Under the pieces are notes generated by a model. The model was not told where the DNA came from and searched no databases. It worked only from the letters and a program-made list of their open reading frames with translations. A stretch of DNA of 64,000 nt from Parelaphostrongylus tenuis (taxonomy: Eukaryota > Nematoda > Chromadorea > Rhabditida > Metastrongylidae), in NCBI GenBank assembly GCA_019055375.1, contig JAHQIW010006337.1, positions 62,001 to 126,000 on the forward strand, in the 5' to 3' direction. Below are positions 1-10,354 of this stretch, piece by piece. A program made the position numbers and the translations under genes. Numbering within the stretch: the first letter of the stretch is position 1; each line of letters opens with the position of its first letter.

Positions 1-18
1 GGTCGAGACCGAGTTTTC
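1..18 (-). CDS. kin-4: MAST gene, exon cut by left edge
   Basis: The acceptor is TACTTTCCAG (AG at 20-19). The first bases complete Gly with the previous exon and read KLGLD, matching the vertebrate IISQLGL that precedes the kinase domain. The exon continues off the left edge. Confidence 0.88.
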
Positions 19-403
19 CTGGAAAGTAAACGAAATGTTAGAAAAAAAGAGAGCACACAAGAAAACTATAGAGATGCTTCTCAGAATATCAGGTAAGACC
101 TTGTCCCTAATTGCTACTACGACAAAGCTTATTAGTTTAGTTTTTCCCCTAAATAACAACAGCTAAACATATTCCTGCTACTGATTTGCACTAAATAGTC
201 AGAAATTTGTCTTCTCAACTCACGAAAAGCTACTTAACATGATGGTCACTAAATAGAACGGAAATGAAAATAAAACATAAAAAAGCAGGTGTAGAAAGAA
301 CAAAATTCAATGCCGGAAATTCAAAGCGTCACACAAAATCTAATTAAACGAGGTTATAACTAGAAAGAAAGATCAATAAGCAAGAAAACTCTACTTAACT
401 AAC
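19..403 (-). other. Intron, no element seen
   Basis: An AT-rich minus-strand intron of 385 bp. I find no repeat or ORF of note. Confidence 0.7.
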
Positions 404-515
404 CAATGATGTATTGAGGAAGATCCGGCACTCGTGCACTACCGCTACCAAGCTGTTCCCTCACAACCCCTTCGGCTTCTTCAAGCAAATGATAGAATTC
501 GTCCGGATCGAATTC
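404..515 (-). CDS. kin-4: MAST gene, EFDPDEFYHLLEEAEG exon
   Basis: The exon has 112 bp, 37 codons plus one base. The acceptor is AGCTTTGAG (AG at 517-516) and the donor is GTTAGT at 403. It encodes EFDPDEFYHLLEEAEG, then SARVPDLPQYII. The vertebrate sequence reads EFDPEEFYHLLEAAEG and IPRYII at the same spacing. The intron separating it from the previous exon is only 63 bp. The block sits just N-terminal to the linker that leads to the kinase domain. Confidence 0.96.
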
Positions 516-578
516 CTCAAAGCTATCATCTTAGTCGAAGTAACTGAGTTGTAGCATATGAAATTTAACAAAACTCAC

Positions 579-680
579 TAGACATTCAAGAAGTCGCGCC
601 GGTCGACTCACAATCATCAGCAGTTGTTTCGTGAGTTTTGAGAGATACGCAAACGACTCAGGGGAGGTCTTCTGCTGGGC
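579..680 (-). CDS. kin-4: MAST gene, DUF1908 RPARLLECL exon
   Basis: The exon has 102 bp, 34 codons, phase 0 both ends. The acceptor is CGATTTTAG (AG at 682-681) and the donor is GTGAGT at 578. It encodes AQQKTSPESFAYLSKLTKQ followed by LLMIVSRPARLLECL. The second part is nearly invariant in MAST kinases (IIIARPARLLECL in vertebrates), placing this as the last long helix of DUF1908. Confidence 0.96.
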
Positions 681-1193
681 CTAAAATCGATTCCAGCCGT
701 CAGAAGAAAGACAAAATTAGTTTAAAAGAAAAATTCGCTCTTGGAAGCCCTTCCTCACTTCACATATTTATACCATACGTCTATAGATTACCTATTAGAA
801 CAAAGCAAAAACAATGTCTAGAACTGAGCAATAAACGGCAAAAATGATACAGTGATCGACGCCAATTTCATCACCGGTATTTCATCTCGTGCACACAAAT
901 TCATCTGCAGCATCAAAGGTAAATATAAGTGAATATATTTGGTTCACATAGACAATAATGGTAGCCTACAAATGAATCAATCGTGTGGATCAAGTGATTT
1001 TTTATCCTCTAAGATAAGTCTGAGACTGACGCGCCAATCTCAGAGGGTAGGAGAGATTTGAAAGGACGGAGACGGCTTGGTTAATAAGCTAGCTAGATTG
1101 AACCAAGGAGCATGAATGCCATAAAATGCACCTCTAACATTTGCGCTAAAGGCTTGTTAAATATTAATTGAAAAGCTAGTGAATTCTGCCTAC
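681..1193 (-). other. Intron, no element seen
   Basis: A minus-strand intron of 513 bp between the DUF1908 exons. The open frame on the plus strand at 638-847 overlaps a proven exon antisense and is not a gene. No repeat recognised. Confidence 0.65.
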
Positions 1194-1289
1194 TTCGTTC
1201 AGTGTTTCATTTAACCGTTGACTCATCTCACAAAAATAGGAGCACGTTATGGTTTCATCACGAGAACGTGAAAGACAATCCGAAGCCAC
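1194..1289 (-). CDS. kin-4: MAST gene, DUF1908 middle exon
   Basis: The exon has 96 bp, 32 codons, phase 0 both ends. The acceptor is GTGGTTTTAG (AG at 1291-1290) and the donor is GTAGGC at 1193. It encodes VASDCLSRSRD, then ITCSYFCEMSQRLNETLNE. This aligns with MARDCLDKSR and the YFYEL.ENLEKLL helix of vertebrate MAST. The second aromatic position of YFYE is Cys here. The exon was found by homology, because the frame is too short to stand out. Confidence 0.93.
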
Positions 1290-2624
1290 CTAAAACCACA
1301 AATCAATGCAAACAATACCAATAAAAAAAGACGAAAATGGTACAGAGAGAAAACAAGGCAAATGGGAATTAGCTTATAAGGAAAAGTCGATATTTTTTCT
1401 GCAGTCGGAAAGGGTTTTTGAGGATTTTCGCACCATTTGAAAGATTATGTCTCGGAAAATACAAAAATGAATTTGCTCTCAAAAAGATCTTCATACAGCG
1501 CTGTAGCACTTTGAATAAAATTATATTTTACACGCGTCGCGCGCTACTGTGCGGATTTTTGGCAGGACAGAGCTCTCCCATTAGGCTAGTAGTGACCATT
1601 TAATAGTGTAAATTTTGGAAATTTTAAAGTGCTTATTTATCAGAAACACCTTTTATGGCGATGTAGCAGAAAAAAAAGGGGTTTCACACGCGCACCGCGA
1701 TATCATGCGCATTTCTGTTATTAATTTGATGATTTTTTCTTCGTTTTGTAAAACTTTCTAGGTTTTTTATATTGAAATTGTGGAAGGTATTAGAATTGTT
1801 GAAGAAAGTTTGTTTAATCGTCTTGTAAACTTAGGTCTTGATTTTCATTCTATATAGCCAGATAAAACCCACCAATAAGCCTAAGCCTATGTTCGGAAAG
1901 AATATGAATGTATAAGCCAAATCTTCGAATGTCATAGTCATATGTTTTATCTGAAATTTTTCTCAAAGCGCAGAAAACTCTAAGTTCAACAACAAAAATC
2001 GCGCGCCACATGGAGATAACGCTGAGCGATATTTAAACCGCGCAATTCACAGCCACTTACACCCTGTCGACAAGCAATGCGCGGTATGTTTGAACTCAAT
2101 TCTGATTTTCCAACCTATACTCCAGTCAAACGGTCTTCTCAGAAAACAAGCACGTTTTGGAATCGCCAAAATATCGAATAATGTTGGTAGCCCAGTAGAA
2201 TAGCTGCCTTCGAAAAATACGCGTATGTGAAACACAATTCTATCTTCTCTGCCATATCGCTGCATAAAGGCCTTCTTAGAAAACAAAAACACTTTTGAGA
2301 TCTTTGAGATTTATGCTATCGAATGGTCAATGGTAGTCTAACTACACAGCTCTGTCCTGAGAAAGATACGCGGGATAACGCGCGACGCGTATGGGAAGTA
2401 ATCGTATTTTTACTGCTAAAGCGCTGTAAGAAGGCTTTTGTTGAAAAAAATACATACTGACCAATGATTGCTGTTAATTTAGCGAAAATTTCCTGCCCTG
2501 CAAAAAAGATCCCGACAAGAAACCTTTTCCGGTAACAGTAAAGTACCAAAAAATCTCAAATGTCTATGCTACATTTCGTCCAAAATGTCAACATAACATA
2601 TCAAAAAATCATTTTAAAAAGTAC
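1290..2624 (-). other. Intron carrying an inverted repeat
   Basis: This intron is mostly filled by an imprecise inverted repeat. About 1418-1620 on plus resembles about 2310-2450 on minus: both hold an ACAGCGCT...ACGCGTCGCGCG...CAGGACAGAGCT order. The 2047-2300 part shares motifs with 15.73-15.99 kb (for example GGTCTT..CAGAAAA.AAGCAC), so it belongs to a dispersed family. The short ORFs inside it are by-products. Confidence 0.5.
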
Positions 2625-2714
2625 TTCGACAATTTGATGGTGCAAAAACCTCGCTGCTCCGTCACTAATCAGGCGCAGAAGAGCCAAATCCGTGGAAGTC
2701 TCTGTATCCATGAT
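2625..2714 (-). CDS. kin-4: MAST gene, DUF1908 helix exon (SDGAARFLHHQIVE)
   Basis: The exon has 90 bp, 30 codons, phase 0 both ends. The acceptor is TTTTGTTTAG and the donor is GTACTT at 2624. It encodes LALLRLISDGAARFLHHQIVE, corresponding to the vertebrate ADGALSFIHHQVIE helix of DUF1908. No alternative frame is open. Confidence 0.94.
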
Positions 2715-3388
2715 CTAAACAAAAGGACTTATAAGTAACTCCCAGAGAAAAGAGAAACACAGTTTTCATAACATATTTACGATGACAATATTTTTTCTTA
2801 CAAATGTTAATACTTTTCCACATACGACAAAGTGATCATGTGAAAACTTGACATACAGGAGGTGGTCCACACAATAGGAGATGGACAAATTTTTTTGGTT
2901 CGATGAATTGTCAGAATACATAGAATCTACCCGAGAAAACAGAAAGCAAACTAGTTTCCATATTTAGATGCCCAATTCAATCTGTCTTAAACCCTATATC
3001 ATGAAGCATGATCCCAGGATAGATAATGAAAACATACTCGTTCATTATTTCTCCTTTCACCAATCACATACAAAAGGTCGCTTGTAAAAAACGTGTCCTA
3101 AACAGCCGCAAGCATGTGTACAGGGGACGACAAGTCAGTCCTACTTACTTGTATATGGTCTATTTCGAGTATGATGACGTACGCGAGGACCATTCTGTGA
3201 TTTCAAATACGTTGCCATCTGCGGATGCAGATGGTTGACGTTAGCCACAAACACGTTTGCCCATAGTTGGGTGACCGTTAAAGAAAATGCTTGCATTCTT
3301 TTTGAGTCCAGTCAACTGTTCTTTTCGCCCTATCTGACATCTGTCATCTACCATGATACGATAAGTTTGGTGAAAACATTACCCCGTT

Positions 3389-3640
3389 GATACTGCCCTT
3401 TATCTCCAAGAAAAGCTATTAAACGTAGCTTCAGAAGGGCAAGGTCAACACGGTAATAGTGACTGAAACTCACGAACACTCTAAGGCAAAAACTGGTCGC
3501 GCGCGATTGCATGACTGTCTCTGCACAACGGAAAACTGCATAATTTGCCATGATAATAGAGACGGCGAATACATGAGACCTGAGCTAATCTCTTGCAAGG
3601 TATGTAGGCAGATCACTTTGTGTTCTTATGACAGAGAATC
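3389..3640 (+). mobile_element. Penelope-like element fragment (endonuclease linker region)
   Basis: Plus-strand translation, with stops and frame slips, follows LPFISKK and then ETHEHSKAKTGRARLHDCLC, TTENCIIC and ELISCKVC. The RLxDxLCTTxxCIIC block is the Cys-containing linker upstream of the GIY-YIG endonuclease in Penelope-like retroelements, as I recall the family. The same block occurs at 51.9 kb. No catalytic domain is visible downstream, so this is a truncated, dead copy in the intron, antisense to the host gene. Confidence 0.6.
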
Positions 3641-3764
3641 TAGCTAGAAAAGTCGAAGTCAAAGAAAACACTTGTTAGACACTTATTAATTACCAATTGT
3701 ATATTTACACGACCAATTATCATAATGTAACTGATTGCATCCCAGCAGTTCTGATATTCGACTC

Positions 3765-4030
3765 GTTTACTCACATTCGTCTCAAAGGTCTTCGAACATC
3801 TCCAGCTATGAATGTATTTCTTGAATTTCGCGCGCTGTTCTAACTGTTGCCTGAGAAATTCGTCTTCTTCGTGAATGTCGTGGAACACCGGACAACACAT
3901 CTCTGTGCAATTTCCACGACAGTTAGGTTAAGGTAATCTAAAGTGAGGGCAAGGGAGCCTAGGGGAGTAGTCAATTTAGTACTTTGCTTCCTGGTAACCT
4001 CACTAACCACTCCTCTAGTATATGTACACG
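3765..4030 (-). repeat. ORF-like dispersed repeat, copy 1
   Basis: On minus it reads FHDIHEEDEFLRQQLEQ and then KTFETNVSKRVEYQ. Three more degenerate copies occur at 10.36, 20.43 and 28.0 kb, all on the minus strand. Similarity with copy 2 extends beyond the ORF into 3900-4030 (CTCACTAACCACT). Unknown family; perhaps a piece of a transposon protein. Confidence 0.5.
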
Positions 4031-4414
4031 AAGAATCCTATTCTAGTGAAACCGCATACACCTTTAGGATGATCGCTCAACGCTTTTATCTCTTTAGTTC
4101 CAAACTTCTTAAATGCCTGTTGTCAAAAAATCTATTATAAGCTGTCGAAGAAGGAAACCAGCTATGACTGTACTTCATTAAATTTAAATGTAAATTGAGA
4201 AAGAATCGATATTTTCAACCGTCACAGTATGTAGGAATAGTTCCAACTCAACAGTATGGAAAGAGTAGATAAACTGGTTATTACTACACAGATTGATAAA
4301 CCAACGCTGTCAACACAGTTGATGCTGATCCATGTAAAAAAGAACACCATAAAACAAACCGATTATTATGAGAAAAATTTGAAGGAAAGAAATAAATGAC
4401 TAAAATGAGTTTAC

Positions 4415-4537
4415 CATCGAGCGACGATTACTTGCATCGTCCGAGATAGGATTCGCATCTCCAGACGACGATCCACCGCTTAAGGGAGCGTGTTCGGCAA
4501 CAAATGCAGCAAGTTTTTCTTCCATTTGGGATTTTGC
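4415..4537 (-). CDS. kin-4: MAST gene, DUF1908 first helix exon
   Basis: The exon has 123 bp, 41 codons, phase 0 at both ends. The acceptor is TTTTTTTTAG and the donor is GTAAAC at 4414. It starts AKSQMEEKLAAFVAEHAPL, matching the first amphipathic helix of DUF1908 (QMEERLAEF in vertebrates). The rest, SGGSSSGDANPISDD and then NRRSM, is a Ser-rich insertion where vertebrates have a short loop. Confidence 0.93.
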
Positions 4538-5033
4538 CTAAAAAAAAAACAGTCTTTTCGCTATTTCAAACCTAAAAAGTGAACCTGTCCACTAAAGTTT
4601 TATTTTAATTCTTTTATAATCTCTTAAAGTGTAAATGTGAAGTCTTGCGGATAGCAATCTACTGCAGTGATCGAAAATAATTCGGTACAAAAATCTAAAA
4701 ACAAATTTTTTTTAGGAGGCTACTAAGCTACGCCCCATACAATACACAAGCACAAATTCCGTACAAAAGATTTATGAATAAAGGTGCCTAAAAACTAGAT
4801 ACGAATAAAATAAATTAATAAGCAAAATCCTTGCATAAATGCTATTCCCATAGTGTCGACTACAAAATGATCTTGCTTCCAGTCTAACAGAATAATGATC
4901 TATTCCCAGTATTTGATAAAACAACGCTTTAGTTTCCATGTATGAATTGCGAAAGTTGGTTCCAACACTCGATAATGATTAAGAAGTTTGAGAGCTCAAT
5001 AATCAAGGTAAAACTTTTGAACTTCAATCAAAC
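4538..5033 (-). other. Intron, no element seen
   Basis: A minus-strand intron of 496 bp, AT-rich, with A- and T-homopolymers only. Confidence 0.65.
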
Positions 5034-5112
5034 CTTTGGAAAACGCTCCTTGTACACATTATTACGATTGACCACGTTTAGATAAGATTCGCAGTTGAAG
5101 CTGATGGGACTT
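5034..5112 (-). CDS. kin-4: MAST gene, VYKERFPK exon at DUF1908 start
   Basis: The exon has 79 bp: one base and 26 codons. The acceptor is AATTTCAG (AG at 5114-5113) and the donor is GTTTGA at 5033. It encodes SPISFNCESYL and then NNVYKERFPK, the MAST block that begins the helical pre-kinase domain (DUF1908). It is separated from the previous exon by a 141-bp intron. Phase 2 in and phase 0 out agree with both neighbours. Confidence 0.95.
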
Positions 5113-5253
5113 CTGAAATTTGCTCTTGTTCAAACTGTTCTGAAGAGAACGTAAAACAAAAAAGGAAAAGAGCGAAAAAAAAACAAGTATAAACAGATGA
5201 AAAAGAGTGATTAGAAAATTACTCTAAGTCACAAATAGGGACTAACAACTCAC

Positions 5254-5396
5254 GTCAAGCTTCTACTTCTCGGGCGATAACTAGTGTTCGGAGTGTCTTC
5301 AGTTGATGGACAACTTTCATTACTGTCGACACGAGCCGCACCAACTCGCATGCATTCCATCATCTCCGATAGATGTTCTGATGACGAGTACTGACT
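5254..5396 (-). CDS. kin-4: MAST gene, RPRSRSL motif exon
   Basis: The exon has 143 bp: 47 codons plus two bases. The acceptor is ACATTTGAG (AG at 5398-5397) and the donor is GTGAGT at 5253. The product starts SQYSSSEHLSEMMECM and ends NTSYRPRSRSL plus AC, completed to Thr by the next exon. In vertebrate MASTs a Ser-rich linker likewise leads into a conserved RPRSRSLSPG block, so order and spacing fit. The acidic middle segment (ESCPSTEDTPN) is not conserved in my memory of the family. Confidence 0.93.
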
Positions 5397-5733
5397 CTCA
5401 AATGTGAAAAGAATAAGTCCAATAACAGCTAAACTACAAGATATAATCAAAAGACGAATCAGTTAATGGAGGATCGCGTGTCGCGCAACGCTTTGAGATG
5501 CCCTGCAATACGCACGTAGTCGCTGGTTTGCTACCAGGCTCCTCTGAGAAAATAATAATTTTGAATTGACAGATCACTAAGAAACCACAAATCATTGTAT
5601 GATTCTGATATACATTCAAACGGTGTTTGATAAAATCGAATGCATGCGCATTTATCACGGATTTATTAACGCCGAATGCTTTACCCTCGTTGTCTCTTAT
5701 TCAAAAGAAAACATAAACTGAGAAAGAAATAAA

Positions 5734-5769
5734 GGTGGGAGGAGGAGGGAGGAGGAGGGAGGAGGAGGG
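5734..5769. repeat. G-rich minisatellite (GGAGGAGGGA units)
   Basis: About three and a half tandem copies of a 10-bp GGAGGAGGGA-type unit on the plus strand, within the 5397-5899 intron of the MAST gene. The transcribed RNA carries the C-rich complement. The many closely spaced G-runs could form a quadruplex on the non-template strand (inference). Confidence 0.85.
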
Positions 5770-5899
5770 CTGTGGAGTGTTTTTCATGAAACACAGAGAA
5801 ACTTTGCGGCTTTTGGATGTAAATTTCCTATCACCCAGAAGAAGCTAACATTTAAAAACCGAGAACAACATCGGTATAAGCATCAAAACTCATGTTTAC

Positions 5900-6023
5900 C
5901 GAAAATGCAGAATTGCTTCCAGGCGTTCCATAACCGCTTGTTGACGGAAGCGATGCAAGAGACCACCGACGATTGTCGTGTTGAGGTGCTATCAGTGAAC
6001 TCCCATTTCGCGATGAACTGGAT
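5900..6023 (-). CDS. kin-4: MAST gene, RRWSLASLPS signature exon
   Basis: The exon has 124 bp: one base and 41 codons. The acceptor is CGTTTCAG (AG at 6025-6024) and the donor is GTAAAC at 5899. The product contains NRRWSLASLPSTSGYGTPG, the hallmark motif that precedes DUF1908 in MAST1-4. The RRWS core is a basophilic, 14-3-3-type phosphosite (family knowledge plus inference). The phase 0 end joins SQYSSSEH in the next exon. This is one of the strongest identifications in the window. Confidence 0.95.
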
Positions 6024-6194
6024 CTGAAACGTTGATATAAGAGTCGCATTTTCACACCTATTCTCTAGTGAGGAATACATCTTGATTATACCTTTTCTTC
6101 GAGTGCTTTATTAAGACCACGCTCAAATTTCAATAGATCCTTTCATTATTATTTGAGCCAACATGTCATGTGGTCTGGTAAAGGCTCTTGTACA

Positions 6195-6237
6195 GCCCGA
6201 GACACGTGTTTCGTCCTTACAGACTCATCAGCCGGGC
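6195..6237 (-). ncRNA. Hammerhead ribozyme motif (type I)
   Basis: On minus: stem I strand GCCCGG, core CTGATGA, stem II GTCT-GTAA-GGAC, core GAAA, a tiny self-complementary stem III (CACGTG) and the cleavage triplet GTC, then stem I strand TCGGGC. All conserved core positions are present. Predicted cleavage lies between 6201 and 6200. Such minimal type I hammerheads with very short stem III are known from Penelope-like elements and are thought to cut best as dimers (family knowledge). Confidence 0.8.
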
Positions 6238-6580
6238 AGAACCCGTCGTCTGTCGATCTTTTTATAGTCAGTTCTCTCGGGAGCGTTACACTCTTTATAG
6301 AGAGTTGTCGACGACGTACGACGACCACATGACATGTTGGCTCAAATAATAATGAAGGGATCTATTGAAATTTGAGCGTGGTCTTAATGAAGCACTCGAA
6401 AGAAAGGTATAATATGATAAAAATACCAGCCAGCTAGCAATCGAGTGCGAAAACACTCTGTGTTAGGTGAACGTTTCACCTGACATAGAGTGTAAAGCGT
6501 AGGTCGTCGATAACTATATATAAGGAGTTTGACGCTCCCGAGAGAACTGACTATGAAAAGATCGACAGACGACGGGTTCT

Positions 6581-6623
6581 GCCCGCCTGATGAGTCTGTA
6601 AGGACGAAACACGTGTCTCGGGC
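6581..6623 (+). ncRNA. Hammerhead ribozyme motif (type I), inverted partner
   Basis: On plus: GCCCGC, CTGATGA, stem II GTCT-GTAA-GGAC, GAAA, CACGTG, GTC, TCGGGC. It equals the 6195-6237 motif except for one base at the inner end of stem I, which breaks the pair next to the core. Predicted cleavage lies between 6617 and 6618. It lies antisense to the host transcript. Confidence 0.78.
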
Positions 6624-7065
6624 TGTACAAGAGCCTTTACCAGACCACATGACATGTTGGCTCAAATAATAATGAAAGGAATACATCTTGATTGTGATTA
6701 AAAAAGTTTTACCAGAAGAAGAAAGCACAAGAAAGGTCTCCAGTATGGAAAAGGCAAAGTTCCCAAAAAGGCAAATATTGCAAAAACGAGCGCTTCAAAC
6801 TTGACCAGTCAAAGTGAGACACGACCGAATTATGTCGCAAAATCGTTTTGGCAGGAAGACTCGTCTATTAAACTCATGTTTACTTTGGCGTTAAGGCGTG
6901 AATAATTCAAGCTCTTCAACTTGATTTATGCATCAATGCAATTTACTGAGTTCTACACATTCTAAAAGTCTTGCTATTGATCTTAACGATGCATTGTGAC
7001 TATTGATAGAGACATGGAAGCTAGAAGAGGGAAAGACGCATTCAATTGAAAAGTATGACATTTAA

Positions 7066-7599
7066 CCCTTTGCAGACGGCAGCATGATCGATATCGCCTG
7101 GGGCGCGCAATTTTCGTTCTTCAACAATAATTTTATTCTTTGTTTCGTGAAATACTTGTTCTTCACAAAATTCTGATATAACATATTCCTTTTCTTTGTA
7201 TACTTTTTATGTTTATATGGTCCCTGTGTGCAAAGAAAAACCAGAATGGAAATAACGATTTTATTTTCGCTCTCACAGTGCGCTACAAAAACCTTTTTGG
7301 GAATCAGTTTAAGCTTCAATTTCACCGAAAATTGGTTTATCTGATAAGCTAAGTATAGTCCAATAGAAGCGATCCACAGACATTAGCCGAGCAAATAAGG
7401 CAAACCGATTGCAAAACATAATCTTATTTCTGTAGCTACAGCGTATAACAAAAGCCTTTTTGGAACCCTAGTGAAGTTTCGGATTCCCCGACAGTCAAGC
7501 TTTTAAACATTCATTTGAATCCTAAATAAAAAGCTTTGTTCAGAGGAAGATGATTCTGAAACTTTGAGGGTCAAAATGACCCTCATCGTCTGCAAAAGA
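7066..7599. mobile_element. piggyBac-like MITE, TTAA-flanked
   Basis: The terminal inverted repeats are CCCTTTGCAGACG at the left and, read inward from the right, TCTTTTGCAGACG. TTAA lies at both outer sides (7062-7065 and 7600-7603), the duplication made by piggyBac transposases. At 534 bp with no transposase it is non-autonomous. The internal part shares GACATTAGCCGAGCAAA with 54.2 kb. Confidence 0.7.
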
Positions 7600-7666
7600 T
7601 TAATCAAATCTTATCAGTAAATCACTAGAACAAGATCCATAAAAAACGTAATGCCTTTTCACTCAC

Positions 7667-7842
7667 CTCATAGGTACTCCCGTATGCACTGTAGTTCTAT
7701 TACTGGTGGTAGTACTATTGCCAGCGGCGTTGGCGCGGTTTGGACTGGAACATCGCTGTGCGAGCACTGGCGATGGCGATGCATTCAGACTGCGCCGGAC
7801 TGCACTAGATTGCGCCGTCTGGGACAATGTATGAACGTCCTT
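7667..7842 (-). CDS. kin-4: MAST gene, Ser/Asn-rich exon
   Basis: The exon has 176 bp, 58 codons plus two bases. The acceptor is TTTCATTTTAG and the donor is a consensus GTGAGT at 7666. The product starts KDVHTLSQTAQSSAVRRSLN and contains PSPVLAQRCSSPN and TTTSNRTTVHTGVPM. The last two bases (AG) plus the first base of the next exon make Arg. It lies directly before the RRWSLASLPS exon, corresponding to the variable Ser/Pro-rich region that precedes that signature in vertebrate MAST proteins. Confidence 0.87.
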
Positions 7843-7952
7843 CTAAAATGAAAGACATCTAGGTTCAGTTTAGCCCATTTCTCAGCACTTTTGTGCTTTC
7901 GTTTCAGATCGTAACTTGTCGTGAGAAAACAATAGGTAGTGAATAAAATTTG

Positions 7953-8100
7953 TACACATACACATATGGGCACATATATATACATATATGTATATATATA
8001 TATATAACGTATACATATATATGCATATATATACATATATATGTAGGCGTATGCAACACGTACGTATACGTAAACATGTGCATATGTATGTATATATAAA
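7953..8100. repeat. TA/CATA microsatellite
   Basis: Alternating TATA, CATA and GTATA units with purine-pyrimidine alternation throughout. Overlapping open frames here (Tyr/Ile-rich) are artefacts of the repeat. Confidence 0.9.
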
Positions 8101-8493
8101 CAACATTCACGTAAAAGGACTTCGGCATTTGTTTTGGCTGAGCATTTTTCCCAAAATATTGCAACGCCTCTAAGGATATTCATAATAATAGCAATTTCTG
8201 GACGGTCAGCTGAGAGCTCCTAGGTGACCGATAAAGTGTAACACCTAGACTAAAGGGATTTTGCACTCTACGACTTGGGTAGCTTTAATGTACTGCATTT
8301 CCTTGTCGTGCCTAGCTTATTTGTTCTTATTTATACACATATTATGTATAATATGTGTTCAAGATGAGAAAGCCTGTAGGTGAAATGTATCCTGCACATG
8401 GATACGGCCGGATTCCCTACATTCAAGTTCATAGGAAGTGCACAAGAATTAATTCAAAAGATCAACTGTTTTTGAAACCCCCAAAAAAACATT

Positions 8494-8637
8494 CAATATA
8501 ATTCCAAAAAAGAATGATTTAAGTCAAAAAGAGGTTGGTACGGGATGAGGAGGACGAACCTTCGAAACACCGGTGTGTGACCCTGGGCGTACCAACCCCT
8601 TTTTGAGCTTAAATCATTCTTTTTTGGAATTATATTG
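8494..8637. repeat. Short palindromic MITE
   Basis: The left arm 8494-8542 (CAATATAATTCC...GGTTGGTACG) is repeated inverted at 8588-8637 with few mismatches. The unpaired centre is about 45 bp. At 144 bp total it is a hairpin MITE with no coding capacity. Confidence 0.75.
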
Positions 8638-10354
8638 CACAAGAATTGTTCATGATTGCCTACAACAAAATATCAAGTCTACACCCAAAATACCCTTGGG
8701 TGCAGCTTCAGGAAAGCCACTAAAACAAAATGTCTCGTTTAAAAAATGTGATCCTCATCGAGTTCCAACGATGAGCTGCAATTATGGACCACTTTTATCG
8801 GCAGAGTAGAAATCATTTAACCCCTGCCTTAGTTACTAAACCGGAACTTTTTCAGAACTCTAACGGATTTGGGTTTATGAACAGGTGGGATAAGCGTCAG
8901 TTATGCTTTTTTTCATGTATAACATCAAAATTTCGTTACTTCATAGTGTTGGCATTATATCTTTCTATGGATGATATTTCATAATAATGATGTTACCTCA
9001 GTAAAATACGCTTATTCCAGTATTTCAAATTGAGATATTCAAAATGGGAGAAGTCTTAAGCGCAACTATTCAAGATCTGGATTAGCTAGTGAGTCTCATA
9101 ATTGGAACCTTGCTCTTTTTGGAATGTCCTTGTATTCGATTACATGCAAAGTTGGAAAATTTAGTTGTCTGAACGACCAAGAAAAATCCGCTTATTTTTC
9201 TCGCCATCGCACATGCCCTTGAAAGAGTCGAGGATGGCGGAACACCCAATGGAAAGTGAGACAGCGTGTTAGTGCGACAAATACTTCATAAATATTTAAT
9301 GCGTCAATTCACTTCATAATAAAATGAGCATATATGGAAACAACTAACACATTCTATCCAGGTTTAAAGAGTCATTTGTGCTCTTTCAAAAGGCCCAATA
9401 TTTGTTAACACCATTCTAAAGCCGCACAGGTATAGGAGTGATAACTGAAAATATGTGAGGCATAGTTCTTTATACAGCTCCCACTAGATCCTTAGAACCA
9501 GAAAAGACGAGTATGACGATAAAGCTACAAGCGACAAAACTGGGTGATGATCAACACTTCATGGTACAATCAAAAGACCAGAATGACGCTTTTCCCATTT
9601 AAGGCAAGCCATCAAAAATCTGCCATAAAACACCTCGACTGATGAGACAAATTGCACATGATCAAGACCAAAAGTGCACATTGCTCGAATTGAGAACAAC
9701 AACAGCTAATTTCATCGACGATCATTTTTCCTTCCTTTTATTTCCTATTTTTCTTTTCCAATTCTCATCGACACACATTAAAATTCAATAACAAATAAAC
9801 AGTCAAAGGACAGATTATAGAAATTTTCGACCTATCAAATTTACATATCTCATGAAAACACCGAGCATATGCAAAAATCAATTGAATTGCAAATGAATTT
9901 TGCATTACAGATCATTTTGCTTTATCTCCAAAATCACTAAAATTGCATACTGCCATATGTTTTACATTAAATTATTAATATTAAGTGGTACTCTATTTTG
10001 CTCCATTCGAGTTCTTCTGTTGATAATTCTACGTCTCTAGCTCTTGAAGATTAAAGTGAAGAAAAAAAAAGCAAGATGTGAGAATTTCACGGAAAAATAA
10101 TGTGATATTTGAATGGCTCAAGTATGAATTTACCTACACCAGGAAAAAAAACATTAATCAGTATGCGAGAAATATGGGCGCTACGCTTCAAAGGCAATGA
10201 AAATGCACGTCTTTCAATCTAATCATGTAATAGGTCGGCATAGATTACCAAAGAACAAAGCAAAAACAAAGTACGAGCGCTATAATTCTATCAAAGTCGC
10301 GTAGATCTTCGATTTTTTTTTTATTTTATAGGCCTCATCATCCGTCTAGCAAGC

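Larger units (their letters stand above)
2715..4414 (-). other. Intron with Penelope fragment and ORF-like repeat
   Basis: Apart from the two fragments annotated separately (3.39-3.64 and 3.77-4.03 kb), 2715-3380 and 4031-4414 show no recognisable feature. Confidence 0.6.
6084..6690. mobile_element. Foldback element with two opposed hammerhead ribozymes
   Basis: Two nested inverted repeats. 6097-6180 (CTCAAATTTCAATAGATCC, then GAGCCAACATGTCATG) recurs inverted at 6330-6418. 6140-6290 recurs inverted at 6520-6680. Each copy of the second repeat carries a hammerhead motif, one on each strand. It lies in the intron between the 7667 and 5900-6023 exons. The arrangement looks like an element that inserted into, or was rearranged with, an inverted copy of itself. 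Confidence 0.7.
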
